64,000 nucleotides of DNA from Hirudinaria manillensis. Its lineage: Eukaryota; Annelida; Clitellata; Hirudinida; Hirudinidae. The position numbers and the translations under genes are program-made. Shown here one piece after another: positions 48,245-61,101 of the stretch. The stretch lies in NCBI GenBank assembly GCA_034509925.1, contig CM067534.1:9287501-9351500 (forward strand). The letters are read 5' to 3'. The notes under the pieces were generated by a model. It was given only the letters and a program-made list of their open reading frames with translations. It ran no database searches and was not told the origin of the DNA. Within the stretch, counting starts at the first letter, position 1; every line of letters begins with the position of its first letter.

Positions 48245-49901
48245 ATGATTAAGACATTTCAATTAGCGACATGCTTATCAAAGTTTGCGATCAGTGCTAC
48301 GGAAGGACTTATATCTAAAAGGTTATGCTTTGTCTAGTTTCGTCAAGAAAGGATTTATCCTCAAATCTAAAATTTCTGTTTTTTTTATAGGTTGTTTTCG
48401 GTAACCAGCGAGTTATGCAGTAAAGTAGATAGTAGATCACGTCCTCCCTTCAAGCTTCCTACTTTTAAGAACAAGAGGTGGATTGAAATAAAGCCCATCC
48501 ATGAACAGTACAAATACACTACAGATCCTTTGCCTATTGCTAGGACTGGTGGCAGAGGACCAAATGGTAAATGGCATTAAATTGTAAACAATGTTCTCTG
48601 CATATGTGTAATACATTAAAAGGCATTCACAAATATCATCAGTAACATTTCCAACAGTAACCTATTATAAGGACTTTATAATTTGTTTATTGTTCCTTTA
48701 TTATTGCTAGCACTGGTTTTTTCAATTGATGAAAAAAGTGCAAAAATTAAATTTCTACCTGGGAACACACCTCTCACAACCAATCAATGATTCACTCTTA
48801 ATACTTTTTTATTTGTTTTTTTTATTAACATCTGATTTTTTGACTTGCCCAACATCCAGGTAGGGTATGGAACCACAAGAGAGGAGGCGGTCTCAAGAAA
48901 GTCTATTTTATGATTGACCATAATAGGGTCAACCCTCTGCTCCTCAAAGAAGGGCAGAACAGCTTAACCGAAAGGGTAACAAAAATTTTTTTTTCATGTC
49001 ACATGTTATCTCCAGCTTATTTAATTGAATCATTCATTAGTCATACTTATGGCAAATTAAATACTCATCTGAATTTTTCTAATTTCTAGATTTATGAAAT
49101 AAAAGAAGACCAAAACAGGTCTGCATTCATAGCATTGGTGGCAAGCGACACACACAAGAGATACATAGTGGCCACAGAGAACATGAAAGTCGGGGACCTG
49201 ATAGTCTCTACGAACGAGATCTCCAAGAATCCAAGTTCGTGCACGATTCAGACTCAATAAATACGCTCAGGAACAAAAGCTTTGCCAAAAATTGACGTCA
49301 TTATTTAATTTCAGTTCGTCCCACCATGGGCAACTCCTATCCCCTCGGCTCTCTTCCCGTCGGCACGATGGTCTGCTGCGTCGAACTGGTACCTGGAAAG
49401 TCCATCTACATGGCCCAGGCGGCCGGGGTTACCGTTCCTCTGGTCAGGAAGTTTCAGGATGAAGATGGCAACGACCTGTGCGTGGTGAAAATGCCGTCTA
49501 AGAGGGAAGTAATCCTCTCCAACAAGTGCCAGGCGACCGTAGGCAGGGTTTCCAACATCGAACACAACAAGTTAGTTGGCTCTCTGGTGTAATGTTAAAA
49601 TAGCAAATCTTATGAAAATTTTTCATAACCAGGTTTCACTTTCTGAGAATTTTTTTTGTTTTTTTTCTCAATGGTCATCATGTCTTTGATTTCCAGGGAA
49701 CATTATGGAAAAGCAGGTGCCAAAAGGCTAGCAGGCATAAGGCCCAGAAGTGGTCTCTGGCATAGGAAGACTGGACACCACGGTAGGAAGATTAGGCCTC
49801 TTCCAGCCCCTGTGAACATGAAGCCCATGAAAGAGAATCCGAAGATAAAGCCTTTCCAAGTTTTAGGCCGTGTGGGACTTGTTCAAAGACGGTCTTACTA
49901 G
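48245..49901 (+). CDS. MRPL2: Mitochondrial large-subunit ribosomal protein uL2m
   Basis: Mitochondrial ribosomal protein that binds 23S-like rRNA near the peptidyl-transferase centre. Six exons encode 324 residues: 48245-48321, 48391-48566, 48860-48975, 49090-49234, 49315-49570, 49697-49901. The N-terminus ([20 protein letters not shown]) is basic/amphipathic, as expected for a mitochondrial presequence. The uL2 core is clear: [20 protein letters not shown], the OB-fold, then [54 protein letters not shown] and the C-terminal domain [20 protein letters not shown]. Human MRPL2 is 305 residues. Tail-to-tail with STAT, 168 bp apart. Confidence 0.94.
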
Positions 49902-50069
49902 CCAGAGAAGCATAAGAATTCTTAGCAGCAGAAATACAACCAATTTTAAATCTGCCATTATCAACATTGACAATAAACTTATTTCAATGACAGATACAAT
50001 CTTGAACGATCGTATTCCAAACAAAAAAAACAAACAAAACATTCGTCAGAAACGAGACTGACGAAATTC
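49902..50069. other. Tail-to-tail spacer MRPL2 / STAT
   Basis: 168 bp; the two 3' UTRs probably abut or overlap as antisense. AATAAA at 49971-49976 on the plus strand could end MRPL2. Confidence 0.5.
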
Positions 50070-53000
50070 TCAGTTTATGTCGAGAGTATTTGCCAGTTGA
50101 TTCTCAATGGAAGAGTTCCACTGTACGTCCTGTGACGAGGGACTGTCCAACACCATGTCCATGAGAGAGAAGGAACCTAGAGACGGATTTAAGGCAGACG
50201 CCACGGGCTGGAGCTGATCCTGCAGGGGCGCTTGAGGCATCTCTTGGAAACTTTCACCAGGTTGCGTCTCCATGTTGGTCGGAGCGTTTAGAAGGAACAT
50301 GCTGGCCTCATTCGACTGAGCCTGGAAATGTTTAAAGATAGAACCTAGAAAGTAATGTAATAGGAAAATAAAAATAATAATAAATAATAATGTAAGATTG
50401 ATAACTTTAAAGGTGTGTCTATATTTGACAAATACTCCTATGATACCTTTTTGCCATTAAATGTCATATTGTACCTGAGGAGTGATGGTGGCTATGGGCC
50501 TGCTCAGCTTTTCAACTTCATGAAGGAATGAACCTGGTGACATTGGTGACATGGCATCGAATCCCGACGGGGAAGTTGCGTTTACGCTCGAGGCCTTGTC
50601 TGGCTCTCCGATTTCCATGCTGCTTTGTTGCCCCGAAGAGTCCCTTTATTTTATTAAACGTTAATAAATAAATAATTAAATAAATAAATTAGTTAACTTT
50701 GGCATCGATATTGTTTAGGGTTATTCTAAAAGTTTGAATGTTTAGGATTCATCCTCAAGAGATTATTAGATTATTAGTTTGGTTTTGAATGGAAAGCAAG
50801 TTATAAAATCTGTGAACAAGGACTTTGAAATGTTAATTGAAATGCTCTTAAAATCTCCCATTTTAAGGATTGATTATAAATCATCAATCAAATAACATCA
50901 CGTTCCAAACAACAGCATTTTACAAACAACAGCATTTTTTTAAAAAAGTAATCGAATCAAATTACAACTAACGAAGAGGATAAAATGATCTCTATGACGA
51001 ATTCCGTCTTCTCGTATCCATCTTCGCTTCCTGTCAAAGGAATGAGGAAAGAGGGCAGTGCACAGAGAGGTAGCGACAGCATAAATCAATTCAAATGCCT
51101 TGAAATCCTACCTTTAGGAGTACTCCTTGGACCAAATACTTGCTCGAAAGTCTTGTCCATGTAGGGCCAAAGATGCTGCAGCAGGGGCCTCTTGACCTCG
51201 GGATTCTTTTCGTCTGCAACCCTGAAAGCTTTCAGGATGTTGGCCAATCGGTGCTTCCCAGTTCTCTCGTTCCTCAGGAAGTCCGGCTGGGTCAGGTACT
51301 GTCGGACGTGGAACAGCTTTCTCTTCTCTGAAGGTGGTTGTCGTTTGTTGAGAAAAGACGTTTATGAAACCGTTGCTATGCTTACAGATTATCAGCTTTT
51401 ATGAATTGAAAAGTAAAATTAGGAAATGAAAACACTGAAAATAAAAGAAATAAATAAATGCAATTCACATAACTAATTGTTTATAAATGATTAGCTGATA
51501 AATTAAAAGATGATAAATTAATTCACTAGTAGTGATTAATAACCACTAGTTAGTGACTAGCTGATTGATAGATCAAATAGAGGTTATCCAGGGACATAGA
51601 GGTAGAGAGAAAGAGAGAGTAGGCGATGACGTCGTTATCATATACGATAGAGAAGCGATAAACGATACTGGTGAGCGGATCGTTTTCCAGGACGGCCATC
51701 GTGAGGTGTCCGCACATGTCGGACTTGTTGGAGTTCTCGATGGTCGTCTCGCTGAACCTGAGCAGGAAAGTTCCGCACGGAATGTCGTCAGAGAGCAACT
51801 TTCTCTTCACCTCGTCCTTCGAGATGAAGCCGTAGATCCACCTGGAGAGAGGAGGAGGAGGAGGAGATGAAAGATGATGGCAGTGGTGGTGATGATGACT
51901 ATGATGACCATGCTGATAAAGGATGATGAAGAGAGAATCTCTTCGGAAAGAATTCTCACCCGTTCTGCCACTCGATCTTTATGTAGGTCACCACGAGGTT
52001 CAAACAAGCCACAAACCACTTCCAAAGACTGAAATCCCTCTGTTGCAACTTGTTCTGCAAATGATGTTTTTCCGATGAAATTAAAAACCATTGAACGTGA
52101 AAATTGAACTCTGTTTACTCCGCCCAGGTTTGATTTTTGGAAGAAAATTGCAAACGATAACAACATCACATAGGATGAAAAGAGGTACTACTAATATTAA
52201 TTGAAATTTTTCAACAGACATTACACGCAGGCACGCACGCACGGGCACACACGGGATCACCTTGATGAACTGCTTCTCAGAAATCTCCCTAAGGGCAAAG
52301 TCTGTAGATTTTTCATCTCCTGAACAAAGCAACAACGAATTTAGTTGAGAGGCTGACAAATTAAAACTGTTGCAATTATAAATATAACAACTATTATGAT
52401 TATAGATATGATAACCACCACGATTACAAATATAATCAGGCACTGTAAATTGTCACCCATTAACCCAGAAACACACTCATGTTGCTGGTTTCTACAAATT
52501 CAGGGATGATTTCAGAGAGATCATTTCAGATTTCTTCCTGGGATAGGTTCAAACCCTGATCCTGGTCAATTTTCAGCAAATGGGAAAGAATTCCCCCTTC
52601 CAAAGACACCTCTTGAACTGAGCATTGCCATTCTCAAAGCACAAAACAACAAAACTCTGGACTCACTGAAGAATATTTGGGCCAAGTAGTGGAGGTGTTC
52701 ACTGAGCAGTTGTCTGTCTGTGGCGTGGTAGAACATGTAGTTCAACACGTTGGCCAGCTCAGACCACAACACCGTCTCCCGATAGGCAAACGGAACTCTG
52801 ATCTGCCGACAGATGGCAACAGAATTTTCGTCGTTTATTTATAATCACAAAAACAAAATCAATAAAAAGTGATTAAAAAAAATTTAACTCAATAAAATTC
52901 TAAAATATGGATATCTAGATTCTCCGTTTTCGTTTTTCAAATGTCTCAAAAGCCAAAACATGTCACAACCAACTGGCTTTGCGTTCGATCGATCCATGTC

Positions 53001-56000
53001 ACGAGAAATCACAACAACTACATCAACAACAACAACAACTGCATCAACAACAACAACAACAGCAACAACTCACCTCTTCGGAGAAAGCCGCATCCCACAG
53101 GAGGCTCCCTCGTGCGTAAATCTCTTGCGACGAGTGAGTGATGAGAATAAAAGGTGGAGAAACGAGCTGACGAAAACAAAGAAGACGAGAATCGAAAATT
53201 GAGCTTAAAATTATGGCATTCGTTGCAGGGCTGGATTAAGGTACGGATTAATACTTAAACATTAATCCACAATCAACTGTAATTAATAATAATTACTAAT
53301 TATTATTCATCACAATAATTACTATTTCTGGCTAAAAAATCACTCTTCTTAGAAATGCATTAAGCCCCAGTGTTGTTAACAAAAAGTTCAACTGTCACAT
53401 TGTAGCTGCAATGGATGGATGGATGAATGAATGGATGGATGGATGGATGGATGGATGGATGGATGGATGGATGGATGGATGGATGGATGGGTGGATGGGT
53501 CTACCTTGACGGGAAAGAACTTGTTGCAGACGTTGATGGAGGTGTAGAAGACGAACGCAAACTTGTGTTCACTCAGGTCCTCGATCTTCACCCTTTCTGG
53601 CTTCTTGAGGTTCTTGAGTTGGATGCTCAGGAATTGAACCACGCAGGCGTTGGTCGAGTGATGTAGGACGAACACCTGAGTTCGGGAATTGGAAAGGGAA
53701 TCCGAGGTAAAAACGATCGAAATCCGGATTTCGCCATCGAGGACGCGTTCGGAATATTTACGATTGCGTTTTGCAATCGAAAGCGATTCTAGAAAGGTTA
53801 TTTTTAGCCGGCATATCGTCGCCATGGCTATGACCAGACGTGTCTCGTCACACGTTGCTCGTAAAACTTCGCCATTGTGAAAGCAATTTTTGCGTCGTAA
53901 AGAATTCATTCTAAAGAATAATTTATCGACCTTCTCGTCTCCGTTCGAAATCTCGCAGAATCCAGGAGCATAAACGTCCCCGGGCGGTATGTCCTTCTCG
54001 TGGAAAAGCGCGACCTTGACCTTCGGCTTTGTGAAGTTCAATCCCAGTGCTTTGCCTCCCAAAAGTCTTTTGCACGTACAATAATAATTAATAAAGGAAT
54101 TTATGAATAATTATTTAATCAACCAATCAATCGAAGAACAGTGCAAAGCAAACCGCAGACCTGGCGCATAGGTTGAACGTGTTACTTCTACTATTGCTGA
54201 ACCTAATGATTCTCTCCTTCCAAGTCATTTGTTCAAAGATGAACGCCCTGCGAATGAAAGAAAGTGTCGACACAAAAGGATAGGACGATAAGGAAGGCTA
54301 TCGAGTTTTTTTTCTTAAGTCGGCCATAATTTTACAATATCATTTCACCGGCCATAATTTTACAATATGATTTCACCAGCCATAATTTTACAATGTCATT
54401 TCACCAGCCATAAGAACATGAGAATCAACATCTCAAGGACTGAGAAGCACTTATTTTCATTCCAAAAGATCCACAAACACATGTTTTCAAACATTTTCGA
54501 AGCCAGTTTTGCTGCAACCAAATATTCGGTCAAAATGGCCGCTCATAAACAACGTCTAAAATTCAACGACACGGAAAGCTCACCTCTGCAAGAACATGGG
54601 CAGATAGTCGAAGGTCAATTCCTTGAGGACCATTTCCATCTGCTTCCTCTTCTTGTCGTCCGTGTAGTTGACCTTCTTGTAGAGATTCAAGGCGGCGTCG
54701 ACCTGCTGCATCATCCTGTAGAGGTGGTGGCCTCCCTGCTCGAATCTGAATGCGGTGAATTCGAAAGGATGCGATGCTTGCTTACGAACGTTGTTCAGTG
54801 TAGAATGAAACGCGTGATAGTGAAATAAACAATAAGCATCATGATATATTTGACAGCATGGTACAAATATAATAGCAATAACAACAACAGCAACAATGAC
54901 AACTTCAACAAGCAATTTCTTTTCTAGCATATTTTTGAAATCACAAAAATGGGTCGTAACAACGTCTTCAACATTCGACAGTGAGAGGCCATGGACCCCG
55001 AATGGCTCGCACGTCCGCAATTTCGCACGGGCTCCTGCCATCGATCAGAACGACTCAGATCTTCCGTGCACTCACAGTTTGTCGAGAATGTCGAGGGATC
55101 CCTTCTTGACTTGTGCCAATCCGACCGATTCCAGTCGGGCTTCGAGATTGTACTTCTTGGCCTCTGACCAAATGGCTTGGAGGATGTAGGCGAGGTTCGT
55201 CGCCAGGGAGATGTGCATGTCTGCCATTCTCTTGAGAACGTGAAAGGTTAATGAACGTTGAATGTTTTCATGTTGAATGATTTAAGAGAAAAAAAACAAA
55301 AAACAATAAATAAATAAATAAATAAATATTGTCACCATAAAAATGTCACTTTATTGTTTTATTTACTTTATCAGATGTTATAAAAACGTTGAACTCTAAA
55401 TTATCAATGACTGTTGATGAATGAAACCACTGCCTTAGAAATGGCAGACGACTTTGCTGAGGAAATTTTAAAAGTGACTCCAGAAAAATTACAAGAGACA
55501 TTCATTGGACTAAAAGTGTTTGTTTGACTTAACTACCCGTCGACATCTATTTAAAAGCATAATAAATCATTCGACTCAAGATACATTTCTCCTCTGAAGA
55601 TTCTCGAATGCCAGCTTCTCTCTTTCTTCTTCAATAAATTTCTTTTCCTTCGTCAGATCTTCTTTTTGTTGAGCCGTGGCCGAAGTCATCTTCTGTTCGA
55701 TGCTTGCAACGTTCTCTAGAGAAATGTTAAGCCATTCTTGATTGCTATAAAATGCTGAAACTTTGAATTTTGTCATTCGCCACCATGTACTAACCACTGA
55801 GTCTTCTGTACTTCACAGAAAACAGTTCTTGCTCTTTCTCTGCCAGGATCACTGCATCTTCAGCAGCCTATTGAGAAGTAAAATTTGAATTTCCAACTTC
55901 CAAAACGAGCGGACGTGGCACAACAACATTGCCAAAGAACAAACTTTTAGTTTTTAAAATTTTGCTTACTGTTATTTCATGATCTATAACTGACAATTTG

Positions 56001-56683
56001 TGTTTCATCTCAAGATCTTCTTTGGCATAACAAGAGAGCTTTTTTGGCTTTCTTTTTAGCTCATCCTAGATACAATGAAACAATCAAGGCTTTGCTAAAG
56101 TCACAGTTGCAGTCAATAAACAATAATAGCAAATAATCCCTTACTGGGTCCTCATTACAAATAAGCAAGCTCCTCTCTTCTGCCAAGCATCTCTTCAGTT
56201 CAGTGACAAACTTGTACAGATTGGAATCAAAATTTTGCTGAATGAGTACATAAAATGAAGTAGTTCCCACAAATTCTCAAGAGAAACTTGAATCAAATTA
56301 AATGAATCTAACTCTCATCATTTCTCTGGATGAGGCAAGATCCAAACTTGCTTCAAAGTTGAAGTCTGGACTAGAACTCAGGTTTCTAATCGTCACTTCA
56401 ATTTGGTTCAGGAGGTCTTCATACAATTCTTCAACCTGCTTTTGCCCATTTCCAGAGTCTACGTCTATTGATTGCCTAAAACACAACTGGCATGTCATTT
56501 AAACGACTGAAGTCATACAATAGAAATGAAATTAATCAATTACCAATCTGTTGCTTCAATCCACGCTGCATATCTCGAGCGTATCTTATACGGAAAACTA
56601 CTGGTTATGTATAATTCGTTCACGGCATCTTGCAACGATTTATTTTTTATGCACAAACTAGTTAATTTCTGCCACTGCGACAT
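50070..56683 (-). CDS. STAT: STAT transcription factor
   Basis: Latent cytoplasmic transcription factor activated by JAK-type tyrosine phosphorylation. Twenty exons encode 921 residues: 56683-56544, 56475-56313, 56237-56145, 56065-55970, 55864-55795, 55715-55585, 55230-55076, 54745-54584, 54247-54161, 54066-53931, 53675-53505, 53166-53074, 52802-52667, 52319-52261, 52054-51960, 51841-51558, 51327-51112, 51030-50973, 50643-50475, 50321-50070. Exons 1-3: N-terminal interaction domain ([19 protein letters not shown]). Exons 4-8: coiled coil. Exons 9-12: DNA-binding domain (RLLGGKA, as in STAT5 RLLVGGKL). Exons 13-15: linker ([15 protein letters not shown]). Exon 16: SH2 ([10 protein letters not shown] with the phosphotyrosine-binding Arg). 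Exon 18: tyrosine site [11 protein letters not shown]. The C-terminus is a Ser/Met/Gln-rich transactivation region. STAT5/6-like traits are clearest; vertebrate STAT5 is about 790 residues. Confidence 0.93.
53411..53498. repeat. (GGAT)n microsatellite next to a splice donor
   Basis: Begins six bases after the donor of STAT exon 11 (gene sense) and fills the first 90 bp of that intron. Confidence 0.95.
54321..54414. repeat. 28-bp tandem repeat, 3.3 copies
   Basis: Units CGGCCATAATTTTACAATAT plus CATTTCAC at 54321, 54349, 54377 and partial at 54405, in the STAT intron between exons 8 and 9. Confidence 0.92.
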
Positions 56684-57593
56684 TTGACCCGAGAAATTTT
56701 CAAAACATAACTCGATAAAGAATCGACTGAAGACGACTGCAGCCTTAAATATAACCTCAGAGGCGAATTTCGAAATAACCCGAACAATTACGGCTCAGAG
56801 TTCGACAAGATGATAAATATTCAAACGAAAACACCTTAAAGGCCAGCGCTTGGTTTAGTCAGCTGCAAATTATTTTTTTTAACAAAACGCAATTTTAATA
56901 AAGGTGGTGAATGCCTGGTATTACGATCGAGCCTCAACCTGTAGTTGTATGCATATATAAACTAAGAATGCAATTCTTTATTATATAATTATGGTTCTTA
57001 GAAAGGAAACTTGCAGATCCCATTTGCCTAGTGGCACAATTGCCCAATGTCACTTAGAAAGTCCTATTTCCATTGCAATTAGAATGATCGAAAAAAGAGT
57101 GAAACCATTGTTCCTAAAGGTCTTTTTTATTAATATTTCGTCTGTGTCCGGCCTTGAACTACCTAACTTGTATTCCTCTTTAGCAAACGCCTATTTTGTA
57201 AAGCAATATAAAGTTCGTGAATCCTGTGCCTCAACCTCTTAGGGCAAACTGTAGGTTATGTCTCGTAATCTACTTACCGCGAAGACGAAAAACTAACAGC
57301 TACTCTTAAGTATAATGACAAAAGAACACTTTTAGAAAAGCGAGAAGCAAAACTTAAGCATTATATAAAAAAAAAAAACAGCAGAAGCTCCGCTCTAAAC
57401 GTCAAGAGAGAGGGCAGACAAAGCAATTCAAGCCTAATGCTAAGACAAGGACACTTAGCAGGATCTCCCAAAATAGTCCTAAGCCATTGCATTTCTATAT
57501 ACACCTTTACTAATCTGCCCACGCTAGTCCTCACCGAACATGTCGATTTCTAAATTGCAATGTTGAGATTCTACCGGGATTGAATATCTTTTG
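56684..57593. promoter_or_regulatory. Divergent region STAT / NAALADase-like gene
   Basis: 910 bp holding both promoters. An 83-codon plus-strand frame (56991-57242) lies here but has no splice partners or family likeness, so it is not called. Confidence 0.45.
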
Positions 57594-60483
57594 ATGATGT
57601 CTAATTATGATAACAATAGCGGAAGAAAGAAGAAATCAAAGCCGCCAAGAAATAGCCTCATAACCGTCAAGAAGTTTGCAGCAATCGCGACACTATTATG
57701 TTGTTTCTTCCTGGCGGGTCTGCTCGTGGGGTACTATGCATTCTTCAAGACACAGGGCAAGTCGTGCCCCTCCATGGCCAGCGTCGAAGAGGTTGAAGTG
57801 CTTGACTACGACTTAGACGCCGAAACATCCCAACAAACCATGCGATACGGACTCCAAGATATGAGCAAACAATCGGACGATATCCCAGATTTTTTGATGT
57901 CCGTAGCCGTTAAATTTTTGAAAACACTAGTCAATTAATAGCACTTTCCTGCAACATTTATTCCCTTCAGGAAGTCGCACCTACTGAGTGACCAATCTGC
58001 CGAGGAAATAAGGAAAAGATTTAACCTGTCACACAAGGAACGTATTTCGACCCACAAATATTTCGTCGGTATCCCAAGATACGAGCGCAACAAGAAAAGT
58101 TCGATTGGATTCTATTTTGACGACGTGACAGTCAGCAGGGAGCAGCTGGAGGGATCGACATTGTTCAACCCGTTCAACGGAACCATTAAGGTTTGGCACA
58201 AAATACTTTCTTGGGTCACAAAAAGCACACGATACTACCATCATTTAAATTGCATTAAAGGCAAGAGTAGTCCTGATAGAAGGAAGAACTAAGCTTGAGG
58301 ACCTCAACGTCAGCTTAGTGAAAGGAGCCATCATTGTGACCCCTCTTGACACATTCTCATTTGACAAAGTTAGAATTAAAATATTAAATTTTTGACATTT
58401 TTAATGACATTAAATAACTGATTCTTATGGCTTAGTAAGTGAATAAAGTGTTGTTGTATATTGGACATATAATCAAATTTTAAGCAAATTTGCCACAGTT
58501 AATCTATAATAAAGAATTTGGAAATGACAATTCCCTTGTGCGGCATTATTGTAGGCGAGATTCTTTGAAGCTATTGGAGCCAAGGCTCTTTTGTTCTACA
58601 AAGAGAAATCTTTAAAAGACTGCCATCAAAATAACAGCTATTCCATGGAAAAACCTTTTTGGTGGTACAATGATGCATCAACACCAGGTTATGCAGCATC
58701 AGGTTTGAGCTATCAACTTTCAGATTTATGTGGCATAGCATCACTCATAACAACAATAAAATTCCTTTCACAGAAGAGGTTTACAGGATTCCCCCATCAA
58801 ATTGGAACTTACCAAAAATACCACTTGTAATTGTTCACTGCCAGATTATTTTGGATATTTTACCTCACCTAGACATGAACCGAACTTTGATAGGAGAGCT
58901 TGACGTAACCTCTACCCTTAGCAGCACGACTTTATCAAACCTCATGATTTCTTTCCAGGGCCAGAAAGAACCCGGTATGCTTCTACCTTACTTCCTTTAT
59001 TTATTTATTTATTTATTTATTTATGATGAATTCACTACTATCAGTTGAAAGCTTAAAATAATCAAGGTTAATTAATATAGATATAAAAAAAAATAGACAT
59101 CAATAAAATCCAACAATGGAAATTGATTATATCCAAAATGACGTTTCAGACTCGAGCATCGTGATCGGAGCGAGCAGGAGAAACTCGCTCGGCACAAAGA
59201 GACTGGTCAGAATCCTGAGATTCTTCTCGTCGATGGCGAACGAGCACGATCGGGCACCTGCACTTACCACGACTTTCGTCTCCTGGGATGCCGTCGGACA
59301 AGGGATGTCGGAGTTCTTCGAGGTAAGAAATGGCAGAAATACGATCTCGATGAGCCAATACCACGACGAAAAATTCTTTTCGATAACAACTTCTTTGGCA
59401 ATACCAGCCCAATGACCTATAAGTTATCTTCCATGCAGGCATACAAATCCATGTGGTCAGAAAGAATAGCAATGTATATAGACCTCGACCATTTGGAATC
59501 AGAAAATGAACGTGACCATTTAATGACCACTTTGTCTCTAGAGAATTATGCCAAATCAACCTTGGAGAAGGTTCTTGTCTAATTCCTTGCTAATATGAAT
59601 TTTAAACAGATCTTCTAAGCTTAAATCAATCTGACCTTGTGTGAATAATAAATGCTTTTATCATTTCCAATTTCAGGCTTCAGTTAACATAAATATCAGA
59701 AGAATGAAAAACGTCACAACATCTTTTCCCAATAGTTTTCCTGGCTTGATATTTGAAGAAAAACTTGGTGTCCCCTTTATTAAAGGATTCTTGTCCAAGG
59801 AGGAAAGTGATGAGCACAAACTTCAAAGGATTTTTGGACTTCTTTTAATGTCAGCATCCATCACCGGTCCACCTCGAATATCACTATTGAAGACAATGGG
59901 CGAGTTATCAAGAGCCATAAAAAAATTAGTTGATAGGTACTCGTTCGTAAAGAACCACGTTTCAGGTTATTTAAATAGATTCCAATTTCATTTAAGATAT
60001 ATCATCAGCATCACAATTGAAACTAAAGATGAAATATCATGACTCTTGCTACTTATTCTTAAATGTCAGTTTTGTGCAATTATCAATTCAGTACACCATT
60101 TTATTTTCACAGCCTTACCTTCAGTTCTTCTAGAAGTTAGAATTTCTTTGGAAAAGTTTGAGAACGACACTAATTCTGATTCAGCTCTGATCTCTGATAA
60201 AAATAAAATGGCTTCCAAAATGAAAGCAACAATTGAAAGTGCGCTAAGAATTTCTCTCCATAGACTGAAATATTTTGTTGAGAGTCCGTTGTCAAAATTC
60301 CTGCAGTCAAACAATTCTCATATAGGAAGCCATGTCTATGCTAGAATTTTCAGAAACTTTTTTGAGAGTGATATCAATCAGTGCTTTGACAGCAATAATT
60401 CCATTTCTTCCTGCATTCTTCATGAGTTATCTATTATTTTGTCCAAACTTAAAAACATCGCAAAGGCCCTCACAGCCAAATAA
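57594..60483 (+). CDS. Transferrin-receptor/NAALADase-like type II membrane protein, peptidase site lost
   Basis: Member of the M28B superfamily (glutamate carboxypeptidase II, NAALADL, transferrin receptor). Nine exons encode 648 residues: 57594-57898, 57971-58190, 58261-58368, 58555-58702, 58774-58974, 59150-59322, 59439-59570, 59677-59965, 60113-60483. A basic N-terminus (GRKKKSKPPR) precedes one membrane segment at about residues 30-50 (IATLLCCFFLAGLLVGYY), giving type II topology. Then comes a protease-associated-like region (DASTPGYAAS, EVYRIPPSNWNLPKIPL matches GCPII YPANEYAYRRGIAEAVGLPSIPV by position). The M28 core has IVIGASRRNS where GCPII has VILGGHRDSW, VSWDAVGQG where it has ASWDAEEFG, and MYIDLDH for AYINAD. 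The His and the Glu pair of the zinc site are absent. The C-terminal helical region is weakly conserved. About 100 residues shorter than GCPII. It could be an NAALADL2- or TfR-like receptor; ligand unknown. Confidence 0.85.
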
Positions 60484-61101
60484 ATCACCAGCCGAAATTC
60501 GTATGGTCGCAAGGCATCCCGAAACGTCCACAGAAATTGTCTTTCCCCCTTTTATTTATATTCTTTTTTTTGATCTGCAACTCATTTTTTATGATTTATA
60601 AAAATTGTAATACATTTATTAATAGTTCTTTCTGTTTATTAAAGTTCACTTACAGTTATTTTGCCACCAATTACAGAGTTGTCTTCTAATGGGTTAGGGT
60701 ATGTAAAATTGTAAAAAAAAAAAAAGAAAAGAAGTCGCCCGTAATAATGATTATTTTTGGATACTATCAAAATATGTAACCCCGCTAAAGCTTTTAAAAA
60801 TTTTACAATCTTTCATTCTTAGTTGTGCAGAACCGTTACTATTAAGAACCGAAATTCCTTTCCATAAAACCTAAATTTTCTACTATATAGTTTTAACAAT
60901 TATAACAGTTTTTATTCAAAGTTTATTTTAATCTTTCAATTTCATTTCTAATCAAAAATAGTTCCAAAATGAAATAAAATACATCTCATTTCCATAGTTG
61001 CGAGAACTCTCAGCTCCTTGGAAACAATATTGTTTAGATACTTGAGTCTGTTCAGGTTCGCGCAATAGTTCTGATAGCACTCTTTTAGACTAAAGTTTGC
61101 C
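60484..61101. other. Intergenic stretch NAALADase-like to EFHC2-like
   Basis: 618 bp. Probable 3' UTR first (T-rich runs, ATTAAAG near 60639), then the promoter of the DM10 gene. No coding exon seen. Confidence 0.45.

Noticed and set aside
56991-57242. 83-codon plus-strand ORF upstream of the NAALADase-like gene
   Set aside because: No splice partners, no recognisable domain, and it lies in the divergent promoter region.
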